Assembly (NCBI RefSeq): GCF_008831285.2
Contig: NC_045139.1
Location: forward strand, 28,809,206 to 28,873,205
Direction of reading: 5' to 3'
Source of the DNA: Nymphaea colorata
Taxonomy: Eukaryota > Streptophyta > Magnoliopsida > Nymphaeales > Nymphaeaceae
Length of the DNA stretch: 64,000 nt
Below, one piece after another: positions 35,942-47,228 of this stretch; positions within the stretch are counted from its first letter, which is position 1; each line of letters opens with the position of its first letter. The notes under the pieces were generated by a model. The model had not been told where the DNA came from and ran no database searches. It saw nothing but the letters and a program-made list of their open reading frames with translations. Both the position numbers and the translations under genes were made by a program.

Positions 35942-38900
35942 ACTATAGGGTTACGTATCCACTGATTGATTGGCTGCTTTAGAATTCCTGGTCTGCTTTC
36001 TGTTTGCTGTGTAATCCAGAGTCATAGGTGATTTTGATTGGGTAGATGGTGCCAATTATTGCTATCTAAATGCTCAGAATATGTTGCCACACCGGTATTC
36101 GCCTCATTCGGCCTCACATTGGAAGATGACATCGTGTAATATCAACCCCTGATGGGGCTTATGTTTCTATTAGTGAATGGGTAGATATTTGGTGTGGTGA
36201 TCATATATTGTTCTTTACTTAATAGTGGTGCTTAATCATAATAAGAATGGGAATGGTTTCATGGCTCTAAATATTTCTGTATTGAGAGTTGTTCTTTCTG
36301 CGGGGTATGGTTGTGTTCTTGACAAAGTTATTGGTAATTATATGAATACACCCGATGTATGGGTGTATAGTTTCACCTGATTTACAAAGGGGTTGGGTTT
36401 ATATGGCCCGAACAGATAGATTTGCACTGTCATTTTGTAGCATATGATACTCGATTGTATCTACTGGTGGGTGACCTCCCACCTTTTTATTAGGCAAAAA
36501 TTAGGCTATATTTACTAAAAAAGTTGAGTGCCGAGCGGATAGGCGATCACAGACCAAAAAGCGGGACTCAGTTGAAGTATGGTTAGGCGCCAGCGGCCAG
36601 CAGTGGGGAGAAAACGCCTCTTCCTTCTAGCAGTGCCAATGTCCATCTTAACCAACCTCTTTGGTTTGTGATTAATTTTCCAGTAACAGGAGGAGTGCGA
36701 TGTTAACGGGAGGCTAGTGTACTACCTAACAAATCTTGTTGCTGTGAAAAAATCCTTATCGTTTTGATGTTGATGCATCCCCAGCGTGGTATGGTTCTTC
36801 AGTGAACTTATCAAAACCTCTCAAGGGCCTTGGTATAGTTGGTCGGGCGGTCAGCTAGGTGAAAGTCTCATAAATAGTGGAGGTTTCGAAGAAGCCTGGG
36901 TCATCGGGAATGGTGGCAGGAGGGGTAGGGTGTTCTCAGCTTCTCTTCTGGGTACCATCAGCAAACAACATACTCGAAAACCACATGCGATGAAATGCCT
37001 CTGTGTTGATTAGCCAGGCACCAGCTGTACTGCTATCACAGTTCACCCATCCATGACAGAACTTGTGGACGGCTAGAAGTTCAGCGCCTTTCTCAAGCTA
37101 GTGCGGAACGCTTTCACACATCGGAGTTTCCCATTTCTTTGTCATGCGAATTCTTCCACTTAGCGGTATCCTGCAAATCAGAAGTCAGAACTCTTACGGC
37201 TATTGGCATATTCGTCCATGTCGTTTAGCAGGAACCATGTTTATGGCTACCTTACATGGGAATTTCAAATTATATTTCTTAAGCAATCAATCAAAATTGT
37301 TTTCGTCTAACGAAATATAAGTATTCTTAAAGAAATGTCATAAACCCATTTTCTTAACCATGCAACTACGGTGAGTTGCTTACAATATATAGTCAAACAA
37401 AAACAATGATCTGCTTGCAAGTCTAATCAAGGAGGATTGTAATAAGTAATCAGAATTTAGACCAATTTGTCATTTGCTGCAAGGAATGAATTTGGAAATA
37501 ATAACCTGCTCTTCTTTTCCAGGAAGGTGTGTTTAAGGTGGGAAACGTGGAATGATTCTAAAATTTTATTTGAGGGTTTCAATTCAGGAGGTGCTCCCAG
37601 TCCGAGTACCTGAGTGTTCTGCCCGGAAACAGAAAGGCTCGTGCAAGTGGCCTCCAATTCATGGGCTTAGACGATCCTTTCTGCCCCTAAGCCTTGTCGA
37701 AGAAATCACGAAAATGACAAGGATTAGCTCGTGAGTATATACATCATGAGTTGCAGATAAATCTTCACACCGTCTTCTTTCTGCTTGTCGATTAAGTTAA
37801 CATGATATTTATTGATAGACTTATCGATGAAGAAGCTGGGGAACATGAAATCTACTTTTGCAACACAACCATGGAGAATTTCATGGTTGGCTATTAGAAT
37901 ACTGATGTGCATACTGTTAAAACGTCCGTAGATGGAGCTATAGATTAGATCTTCCTTAAGGAGGCCAAACAAGGTTAAGGGTAGTTCTCGTCAATAAGGT
38001 GAAAAAGAACAAAGATTTAAGGGGTGGACTGGTTTGGTATTTCATGTGTCTTCCGTTGTATTGTGTGACTTGTTTGATTTTTAGGCACACTGAATCTAGG
38101 ATGGGCCCTGGGGGGAAGGAGGGAAGGGCAGGGGCTTTGGCTCTCAGTCAGGCACGCACTAAAGATGAAATACTCTTTTTTTTTTTTTTTCCCACCCAGA
38201 GTCCGTGGTGGCTTGAAGCCTCCCAAGTTCGAATAATTCAATGTCAAGTTCTTTTATCTGTCCAGCTTTTTATGCCTACAAAATATGGAGACTCTTGTCT
38301 AAAATCTGGAAAATCAGGGGGCTCGTCATTAGGTGCTTTAGCAACACATACAAACAGAGAGCAATCGCAAGCCATTCTGATCTGTCACGGTACTCTATGG
38401 TCAAGGAGAAGGGAAATGTTCTGTCCCGATCTGTTTCGTTCGTGTAAGTCCTTCTTCTGCTATTCATGATTATTCGGTAGTTGTAGGTCGCATACTAGCC
38501 TGAACTGACCATGTTACAACCTGCTTTAATAGTTGTTGTCTTTCACTGGAAAAGGAAAAGGAAGCGTGATTTATGGAGCTAGAACATTTGGAACAACATA
38601 TCAGATTTATAAGCCTCATCACCATCGATTGGCCCGAAATTGTCCGGTAGTTTCTTGCCGTGACTTTGCTGTTAATTTGCTACAGAAATCGATCGTGGCA
38701 AATCGAGGGTTTATTTTTTTTTTTGCTCTTCGATGTGATTGAGTGTGGAGGCTTCTCTCCTTAATACGAAGCAAACTTTAGGTGGTTCGGCCATTCGGAC
38801 GTGCAGTGCATTGAGAACCTGGAATTTAACTCAGTCCTGTTCTTACCATGAATGGGGAATGGGAGACGGAGCCTGTTCTTAAATCTGGTCTATGTTTTCG

Positions 38901-39578
38901 GCAGTCTTGTTTCTCTTATTGTTTCCCTACAGGGTGATCTCCTGCTGAGAGGGGCTTAGTTTTATCCTGTTCATCCTTCAGTATTTGCTGCCTTACTGTT
39001 TATGCCCTTGACTCTCGCTGCTTGTCACCTTTATGAGTAATATTTTCCACTGTTTAGTTATTTCGGAGAAGGTTGCTTACTGTTGTTGGCGGTAAAGATT
39101 GAAAGACCCTGGGAAGCAGCAAACAAAATTGCATCCTTAATTTACCAAGTAAAAATGGATTGTACGTCCATGGAAAAAAGGGCCAGCTTTCAAGCAGCGG
39201 CCTATCCATTAATGTGTTTGGACTGTTACTGCAGTTCAATTACCTGAATTTTTCTGTAAACTCAGCAAGGAACAACGTAAAAGTGGAACTTCTTGGAGAA
39301 TAACGAGTAACCAAAGTTACATTTTGAGATATGCAGGGAGACCTTCCCACCATAGTGTGTCTTATTCATTTTGGAAATATGGTAGCTGATTCTTTTCCAT
39401 GAATGAAGCAGAAGCGAAGCAGACTCAAAGTCAACCATCGAACCCAAGGTCCAAGTATTATTTAGATATATATGCAACTGACAGCACATAGCTAGGTGCT
39501 AAGTACGAGCATCAGGCAAATTTATTAGGGGCTTAGATAGTCCTTGGTTCAGGTAAAGGTGCGCCACTGGCATTGGCT
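35942..39578. other. Intergenic region, AAR3-like gene to BBI cluster
   Basis: The first part is probably the AAR3-like 3' UTR. No further gene is recognised. An open stretch at about 37552-37734 (+) has no domain I know and no clear start context. From about 39380 to 39578 the sequence resembles the 3' flank of the second BBI gene (AACCCAAGGTCCAAGT here, AACCAAGGTCCAGT near 48850), so it is probably BBI 3' UTR and flank. Confidence 0.5.
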
Positions 39579-40122
39579 TCAAGGTTTCTTGGCGGAACAT
39601 GGCTTTGGGCAATATGACAAGGGATCTCGGCATCTGCACTGCGGAGGGAAGGACCTGGTGCACAAGCACATTTTACACCCCGGGTAGCAGTGGTCCTTCA
39701 CATCTCCGCAGTGGCATAGTGGAGGAATCGACTTGGTGCAACCACAACCGGCATCGCAGCACGGCCGCCCAGCAGCATCAGAAACTGCACAACAGAAGAA
39801 CACAACCAACTTAGAAATGCAAGAAGAGAACCAGGTTAAGTGATCATGGCGAAAGACTGCGCGTCTCCATTCGCAGGGAAAAATAAAGCTTATTTCCAAA
39901 ATCACATTGCAAATGATTGTAGACTTGATAGTGCACATTGATTTATCGCTGCTAAGCTCACTCAGAAGCTGTAAAAATTAAACAGGGGTTACAGAGCCGC
40001 CATACACCTTCATCATCAGTCACGGTTGGCAGGATCGGCTTATCCACTGCGGCATCAAGCCTAAGGACCGAAATAGCCAGAACAGTGGCCATTAATGCAA
40101 CCAGAACACTCGTTCCCCTCAT
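39579..40122 (-). CDS. BBI: Bowman-Birk protease inhibitor 1, double-headed (Lys/Arg)
   Basis: Two exons, 40122-40008 and 39784-39579, are joined across a 223-bp GT-AG intron and encode 106 residues. A hydrophobic signal peptide (about residues 1-25, ending LRLDAA) and a short acidic propeptide precede the mature domain. That domain has the full set of 14 cysteines (47 to 101) of classical double-headed BBIs, which form seven disulfides. The first reactive loop is CTKSIPPLC with P1 Lys56. The second is CTRSFPPQC with P1 Arg82. Both predict trypsin-like targets; secretion is inferred from the signal peptide. An upstream in-frame ATG at 40146 would add eight residues. I prefer 40122 because the paralogue starts there and because the TATA box predicts transcription starting only a few bases before 40146. 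Confidence 0.9.
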
Positions 40123-40180
40123 CTTGGCCAAAGACACTGCTTCCACTTACGTCCACAACGCATCCATATCAAGGCTCAGC

Positions 40181-40188
40181 TATTTATA
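40181..40188 (-). promoter_or_regulatory. TATA box of BBI gene 1
   Basis: TATAAATA on the minus strand, 59-66 bp upstream of the preferred ATG. BBI gene 2 and the BBI pseudogene have the same box at the same distance, within similar flanks. Confidence 0.75.
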
Positions 40189-41154
40189 GACTCAGAAGCA
40201 GGGTCTTCTCACATGCTAGGCCCGTCCAAGTTGTTTCAGTAAATTACTGGAAGGCTGCAGCAACTGAGAACGCGTTGGATGGTAGGCCTTGCAATCTTTC
40301 TGTAGTTTGGCTCGTCTCCAAATGTTGACAAGCGCCTGCCAAAACATGCCGTTCTCTTCTTCAGTGTGTGGATGGTTTCTGTCTTCATGTGCAGATCTAG
40401 CATTGTCACAAGCCTCTTCTTATTATTTTCTCTAAAGTGGGTTGTCGTCAATTTCCAAAAAGATATACAATAAGATGTCTGTGGTTGTGAAAGCGTCTCC
40501 GCACATGTATGTATCCTGATCTCCTTGGATACTCTTACTTGATTCGCAAGCATGGGGGCTCCACCCTGGAAAGCAGACATTCATTGATTCATACTTGCTC
40601 GTGTAACCTCTGGACATAATGTTCTTTAATTACACATTGACAGTCCAAGTTTTTATAAACTAATAATATGTTTGAGGATAAGGATGCGATGTGGGTCTAC
40701 AGCAACGGGCTCGAGTGTAATATGAGCACTAAATTTTCGTCCAATTACACACCAAAAACTGCACTTATTATGTTCTTCAAAATTTCAGTTGTATGGATCC
40801 GTCATGTTTAAAGAAGTTAAAAATTTCCAGATCAGTTTTCTCTTCAATGTTGTAACCTGTAAAGATTGATGGGTATTCACTTTTTTAGTTTATAATTGAC
40901 TATGCAAACATCCGAGCAGACTGACATATAGGAATCACATCTTATGCTCCGAAATTTGAGAAAAGAATTATGACTGTCGAAGTGTAATTGTACAGCTATA
41001 TAAACTTGGAGCAATTACGTAGAAAAAACAATTCGCTGGAATCACAGTGCACCAGGCCTGTCCCTGACCAACATGGGAAACTTTTGCTGAAAAAAAATTG
41101 CTTTGCTTGACAGCATTAATTTACAGCCTCAATATTGTTCCCAAGTACCTGCGG

Positions 41155-41730
41155 AGGTGTTCTGTCCTCTTGAGAGTGAGGATAGTGTCGGCCTTTCTTG
41201 CGCAGATATAGCCATATGGCCTATGATCACAAGCCTCCTTTTTCTCCAAGTGGGTTATTGTGAACTCTGAAAGGGGCGCCATAGACAAGCATGTGATGAC
41301 AACAGTCCCATGCCTTATGACTAAGTTCGGTGTTGGTGATCAGTAAAGACAGAAGACATATGCATGCCCTGCTCTGATTTCTTTTTCATACTCATGCTTG
41401 TGGACAGTGACCGCATGTTCTTTTCATACCAATTCCTGTAACATGTGGACAAAGCTTCTTTAATCATGCAACTATTAAAATACCTATTCTGTAACATGTG
41501 GACAAAAGCTTCTTGATATGCAACACGACAGTCAAAATTTTTACAAGAATGGTATATGCTTGAAGAATTAAGATATTAAGCGGCAACAAATTTTCATGGA
41601 ATAGCAGTTGAAGTAATAAAATTGTTATATTCTAGTTCTAATTCTCAGATATATGCTAAAAAACTTAAAGTATATCGTCTTTGAAACAGTTTTCTTTTGA
41701 ATACTAACTTAAACGACATTGTAATTAATG
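41155..41730. repeat. Diverged duplicate of the BBI upstream flank
   Basis: About 41160-41285 resembles 40350-40460: both have a CACAAGCCTC word followed by a GTGGGTT word. About 41520-41730 resembles about 40630-40850, both with CAGTTTTCT and similar order. The spacing implies an old tandem duplication of the DNA upstream of BBI gene 1. No BBI coding sequence is visible with this copy, so it looks like the stub of a lost gene unit. Confidence 0.5.
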
Positions 41731-41789
41731 TGTACAAATCCGTACTCCAATTAATGGCAATTTTTTCTTTTAATTTTGTCTTGCTTCCC

Positions 41790-42160
41790 ATGTGCACATG
41801 GGGTATCTCATTTTTGCCTAGGTACCTGTGTCGTTACGTGGATACAGCCACATGAGTATATGGTACGGATGCATTTTATAACATTTAAAATTATACTTAA
41901 AAAATATAATTTTTTCTTTAATTTTGATTTTTCTTTTTTTTATATATATATATATATTTTCCTTTTACTAGATTCTATATTTTCTTTTCGTTTTTCTTTA
42001 ATTTTGAGATTTTTTTGTTGATGACAAGACTATTAATTTTTTTTTTTTTCATTTTATCATTTTTAAAAATCCAAAATTTACCTTACCCACATTTTTCAAG
42101 ATTGCCGAACCCATACTGCCGTACCCGAACTCGTACTATACCTACACCAATGTGACATAG
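41790..42160. mobile_element. Decayed hAT-like element, GTACCC family
   Basis: The left end is near TGTGCACATGGGGTATC. The right end reads CCGTACCCGAACTCGTAC and finishes CCAATGTGACATAG, matching the family ends at 3120-3200 and 31241-31345. Flanks TTGCTTCC and TAGCTTAC agree at six of eight positions, compatible with an aged 8-bp target duplication. The interior is AT-rich and non-coding. Confidence 0.45.
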
Positions 42161-42884
42161 CTTACTTTTATTTTTCTTTCTTGACTACCCTTAGTCATAG
42201 ACGGTAGTCTTAGCCATTTTGTTTCGTTTGGGTTATTTTAATTCAATGGTATTTAAGCATTGGTTCTATCAACTAGTCCTTCCAAAACCTTATTGACCTG
42301 TTGCCTTCCATCTTTGGTTTTTCTAAAACTGAGCTTGATTTGTTATTGGCCTCCAATTATAGTTCCTTTGTTGATTTTCTCAACACATTCAAACACTTGT
42401 TTGTTGATTAAGAAATTAGTTCAATGCTAAACTTTGCATCTAATCATTCCAGTCTCCCCTATTTTGCTTAGAGTGGATATCATATTGAGCATAACATAGC
42501 TGGTTGGACAGACAGCATCTAGAAGGCACACCATGCCACCTATTCAATTCCCATAGATCCTATTTTTTTGGACCACAAAAGTAAAGTTGCGATACTCAAG
42601 CTGAAAGGTGAATGGGAGAGCTTCGAGCCTCACTCCAATGAGTGGGGTAACCTCCCATTCGCTGGAATGTCATATAGTGTAGATCAGTCAGTATTAGCAT
42701 GATCTATCTCTTCTGCATGGTGAACAATTAATTGTAGACTTGAGAGTGCACGTCGATTTATCTCTTTTGCCCGCACTCACACTCGGAAAGAAATTATACA
42801 AATTAAACATGCGAGCACACACAGAGCAGCCATATATGCACCTTCATCATCAGGAGTGATCGAAAGGCGCGGCTCGTCCACTAA

Positions 42885-45800
42885 AAGATCGTTTGATGAC
42901 CACAGGACACGCAGAACAGGACACGCGTGTCTTGTTTAGTAAATTTCATCAAACGGACATGGTGGACAGAACGAACGGTTGAGCGAAGGTATAAATAAAT
43001 TTTTTGTCCCAGACAGAAATTCGTCTCCTGCCACCGAAGACCCTGAGCCCTCGACCTCTGCCCCCATCTCCTTCTCCCCGAGCCCTCGACCTCTGCCCCC
43101 ATCTCCTTCTCCTCCACCTCCCCTGCCTTTCTCCTCTTCTCCACCCCCGACCTTACTTTCTCCTCCATCTCCGCCCTCATCTACGCCCCCGAGCTGCCCT
43201 ATTCCTATTTCTCTCCTTCTTCTCTGCCGCCCGAGCTGCCCTAGCCGTCACCCTGTAGCCCCTTCTTGTCTCTCCATCTTCCTGTGAATTTTGAGGTAGC
43301 CATGGAAGGTTACAAGTTCAGTGGGCTGTGGGGGCACAGCTAAGGCTAACCTGATTCTCTCCACATGCATCCTTCAAAGGGCGTGGACCTCCATCTCCGA
43401 GCTCCAACAATCGGGCAAACTCCCCTTCATCGTCAACGATCGTTTCCGCAGCTTCACAATCGTAGCTTTTAATGACTTGCAGAACCAGACGCAAGACCTC
43501 CACCTCCTCTCACCCATTCTTGCTCCCCTGCAGCCAACCCATCCCGACTTCGGTTTCCTCATCAGCAAGGACAATCCCTCCATCTCCCTCCACGCCTCCC
43601 CTCTCTCCACCTTCCTCCGCCTCCTCTGCACCACCGACCTCAAAGCCCAGGTATGTATGTCTTTACCTTCATTAATCCAAGTGACTAGCTGAGAATTCAC
43701 TGCTTTAATTTCTTTCTTATCAACGATTATGTAGCTACCCACCTTCTGCCCTTTGTTCTGCATATATAGAACTGAAGATTTTCCCGGACTTCATGATAGC
43801 TGCGGATTCGTTTGAGCTTTAATGATCAGTTCACTAATAAACTCTTTTATCAGCTGAAATAAAGAACCCTGACTCTTACAAATTGTGAAGTGGAATTCAT
43901 TAAGAGTAGGGCATGATTCTCATTCACCGAGGGGGAGATCTCAATTCCCATGCCTTGGATATCAACTCTTACATTGCATTCGTTTCTCTTCTAAAAAATT
44001 GTTATTAATATCAATTTACTATAAGTTCCAGGCATGATCTAATATATCGTTTGCTGTATAGTTCCCCGTGTTCTTCCTTACCCATTTCCTGCATGTTATT
44101 TCTGATTCTAGTACTGCTTCCTGTTTCTAATTGTAGTCCGCAGCAACTATGGGGAGAACCACTGTAGTCCTTCCACCATTTTTCTTCTGCAACTGTTCTC
44201 TTCAAGTAGTCTTCTTGAACAAAGAATTCTGTTACAATGTAAAAAATTAGGTAATTTTCCTTTTATTAAATTCATTCAGATTCTCTGCTTTGTGCGTCAG
44301 TGAGTAGTAGTGCTTCTTATGCGTTCTGCACGTCCGCATTTGAGTCAGACCACACCGACAATTTACCAGAGGGTTGAATGATATCTAAGTTAAGGGACAG
44401 CAAGTATCACCAACAGGAACAACTAAATAGCACCTGCCTGTAGATACAAGAAGACCCCCCGAAGTACACAACTCATTGGCAGCAGAAACATGCCGGTAAA
44501 GTGGTTTGCAACTTATTTTTCTGCTTCTTAGCAGAACTCAGAGAAGCAAAAAAACTCGTCTTAAAGGATGGTAAACAAGAACGGAAGCAGAGTCTGGGAA
44601 AAAGCAGATAAGCTGACGATATTATCCTAATACAAGCTTGACAAAGAAATTAAAGCAGTGAATTCTCAGCTACATAATATTTTAACTGACAAATGGAATT
44701 CTATTGAAAATAAAACAGCCTTCATGGAACTATCAGGTTAAACCTCTTTGTCCTTATGTACTGCAGAAGAAACTTGCAGGATTTATAAGTGAAACACTGA
44801 AACAGGTCTGTAGTTGTATTTGTAGAAAATATGAGGACAACAAATGTTATTTTGAAGAAAATCAAATGTTTTTAAGTAGATTGATTAAAGATCCAATGGT
44901 TTTTGTAGTTGTTTTTCTGAAAAACGAAATCTGAAACACATCATTTGCGTAGCAATCTGTGGAAACTGGGGAATGAATTGCAACTTTCTGGAATGAGTTG
45001 AAATCTAATTGGATCTGAACCCGTCTACCCATGCACATAAACATCATTCAGTTGTTTATCCTATTTTATTATTTTCAAAAGCTTCCACTAGTCAAAGTTT
45101 AAGCTTATGCAGTCTTAATTTATGCTTTGATGAAAGAATGTAAGGGTCTATCATAAATATGAATGTATATTTGAAAGTTGCTTCTCAGAACAGATGAGAC
45201 ATAAAACTTGTAAAATGCTTCATTAGATCGTCTAAAGTTTGGTTGTTTGAAAGATTTTACCATGTCTATATTCTCTACATGGACAGGCTTTTCTTCTGAC
45301 TTACGGCAGTATGCTTCTTTTGACTGGCAAAGAAATTTGGGGTTAATGAGTCTAGAATTATGTTTCCAAAGTTGTAGCAGAGGAAGTTTAAAGGACAGTT
45401 TGGCCATGGTTGGGGAAAAGAGAACGTTAGGTTAACAACATCTAATTGCAAAGCATGGCCTTGAAATTTTAAGTGGCCTTTTACTTTTAACCAGTCTTCA
45501 CCAGGAACACGTCTCAGTGTGTATTATACATTCTCCCAAGCACATGGCTAATGGATTCAACTTCATTTTCAAACTGAAGGAGAAAGTTCAAAACCCATGC
45601 TGCCCCATGCTGCCTCTCTTGGAAAATCTTGTTGATGCCTGCCAAAAGTAAACTTCTTGTTGATAGAAAGCAAGATTGTTATCTTGCTACTAACATCACA
45701 AGGAGCTGACAAAAAATGTCTTTACAAGCAGATTTCAAAAGGAGGGAAGCAGAAGTTGGGAACAGACGCCTGACCTACAACACAACACCGACATTATGTC

Positions 45801-46417
45801 ATGAACGGCAGCTGTTCCATTCTCCAACTTTATTTCTAAAGAACCAAATTGGTATTGCATTATGTTAAACCTCTTTGTCCTTATGTACTGCACAAGAAAC
45901 TTACGGGATTTAGAAGTGAAACACTTGTATTTGTACTTTGCTTTTACAGTCGATGTAATAATCCTTGCTTCATCTATCAGATACTTTTGTAATTGTTTGA
46001 TACTTGTTAATACTTGTTAACATTGATAGAGAAAATTGTGAAATGTCCGTTTTTGTACTATGGCATTCAAGAATGATTCATTTTATGTTCAATTGAAAGC
46101 ATTCAAAATATTATCTGGAAATAAATACAGGAGATATTGAAATTGAAGGTTTTGTGTAGTACAAACGTCAGACAAAATTAAACATCGGACATAACGAATA
46201 GATCGGACAAGAAAAAAACAAACGTCAAACAGGACGGACAGAACAGACAGAACAGACACACACGAAACAAACACCGGACAAGAAGAACATAAAGTTCTGT
46301 TCCTAAAATCATCAAACGGTGGACAAGGAACACCATTGTCCATGAGGACAGGACAGTGGTGTAATAGATAGGACGTCCTGTCTGTCCTGTCTCAGTGGAC
46401 AGCAATCAAACGACCTC
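42885..46417. mobile_element. PIF/Harbinger-like non-autonomous element, 3.53 kb
   Basis: The left end is AAGATCGTTTGATGACC. The reverse complement of the right end is GAGGTCGTTTGATTGCTG. Both are flanked by TAA (42882-42884 and 46418-46420), a 3-bp target duplication typical of PIF/Harbinger. Subterminal zones are full of GGACAGGACA words, with CATCAAACGG repeated internally at both ends. No transposase or MYB-like companion gene is visible, so movement would need help in trans. The interior contains a proline-coding GC-rich block with a 35-bp tandem duplication (43045-43114), a broken lipase-like exon (43302-43650), and internal direct and inverted repeats. The paralogous BBI genes show that the insertion is absent elsewhere in the cluster. 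Confidence 0.75.
43302..43650 (+). pseudogene. Captured first exon of an EDS1/PAD4/SAG101-type gene
   Basis: The ATG at 43302 opens MEGYKFSGLWGHS and hits a stop at once. In the +1 frame the sequence continues ANLILSTCILQRAWTSISEL, LPFIVNDRFRSFTIVAF, DFGFLISKDNPSISLH and FLRLLCTTDLKAQ, ending at a CAG/GTATGT donor at 43650. This layout matches the N-terminal exon of the plant EDS1/PAD4/SAG101 family (immune regulators with a lipase-like fold), and SAG101 in particular. The catalytic-elbow GHSLGG motif belongs to the next exon in the family and is absent. A frameshift near 43320 and the missing exons make it a fragment. Coding bases are GC-rich, unlike the AT-rich surrounding element. Family assignment is from memory of conserved motifs, so SAG101 over PAD4 or EDS1 is tentative. 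Confidence 0.65.
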
Positions 46418-47228
46418 TAAGGCTGAAGACCGAGACAACAAGAAAGTGGCCATTAAGGCAACCATAATAGTACTCATTCCCCTTATCTTGGCCTAACACA
46501 CTGTTCACACTTACTTCCCTGACGCATACATATGAAGGAAGGGTTATTTATAGACTCAGGACTCAGGAGTTGTGCCTTCTCACATGCATGCTTACTTACA
46601 AGCACAAGCCCATCCAAGTTGCTTTCGGTCATTTACTGGAAGGCTGCAGCATTGAGAACGTGTTAGATAAAAGAACTTTTACTTTTTCACATTTTTAGTT
46701 TTTGCTCGATAGGCTAGAGACGTTGACAATAAGGCATGCTGTCATCTGCTTCAATTTGAAGCTAGACTGTCATCTGCTTCAATTTAATGACTCATCTAGT
46801 CAGACCCATCGTCGGTATAGTACATAAGATATACAAGCTTATTTTTTCTACGTAAAAGTTTTTGGTCACTTTTTCGAAAAGTTAATTTTACACATGACAA
46901 AACATGAATAATCAGTCAGGTTGACTAAATAACTTATAATCATTCTACATAGTTTCAATATTTACTGAGTTCAGATATAAATGAATTGGTTAAACTGGTC
47001 TTACTTTGTGACTGGTTTTTCCAACCCCTATTTTTTTTTCCTCACTCACTAGCTCACTTTCTTCTCTTTTCATTTTCATTTCATGTTTCACAAGCATCAT
47101 GGTGTGTGTGTGTGTCTGTATATTAGTTGAATAATGTCTGTATATTAGTTGAATAATGACTTTGATTATCCAGAACCACTCAGCTGAGGGCCAACTGGTC
47201 CATCACAATGAACGGTTAAGAAAAAAAA

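Larger units (their letters stand above)
42715..46552 (-). pseudogene. BBI pseudogene: exon 1 and promoter, split by a transposon
   Basis: The right part (46418-46552) has the BBI TATA box (46545-46552) and leader, but the start codon is ATA at 46486-46484. The signal-peptide region has a one-base deletion that shifts the frame. The left part (42884 back to about 42715) has the propeptide end (VDEPRLSITPDDE), the donor site, and the start of the intron. Between them lies a 3.53-kb transposon with TAA duplicated on each side. Compared with the paralogues, about 8 bp corresponding to GCTGCATC are also missing at the junction. Similarity to the intron stops near 42715, and no exon 2 with the cysteine-rich domain follows, so no inhibitor can be made. 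The order of events is inferred: the lesions could be before or after the insertion. Confidence 0.85.

Noticed and set aside
37552-37734. Possible exon, plus strand
   Set aside because: No family resemblance that I can name and no matching upstream or downstream exons.
42979-43287. Proline-rich open frame upstream of the EDS1-like exon
   Set aside because: It is a CT/CCC-rich tract with a 35-bp tandem duplication and looks like captured 5' leader, not an extensin-type gene.
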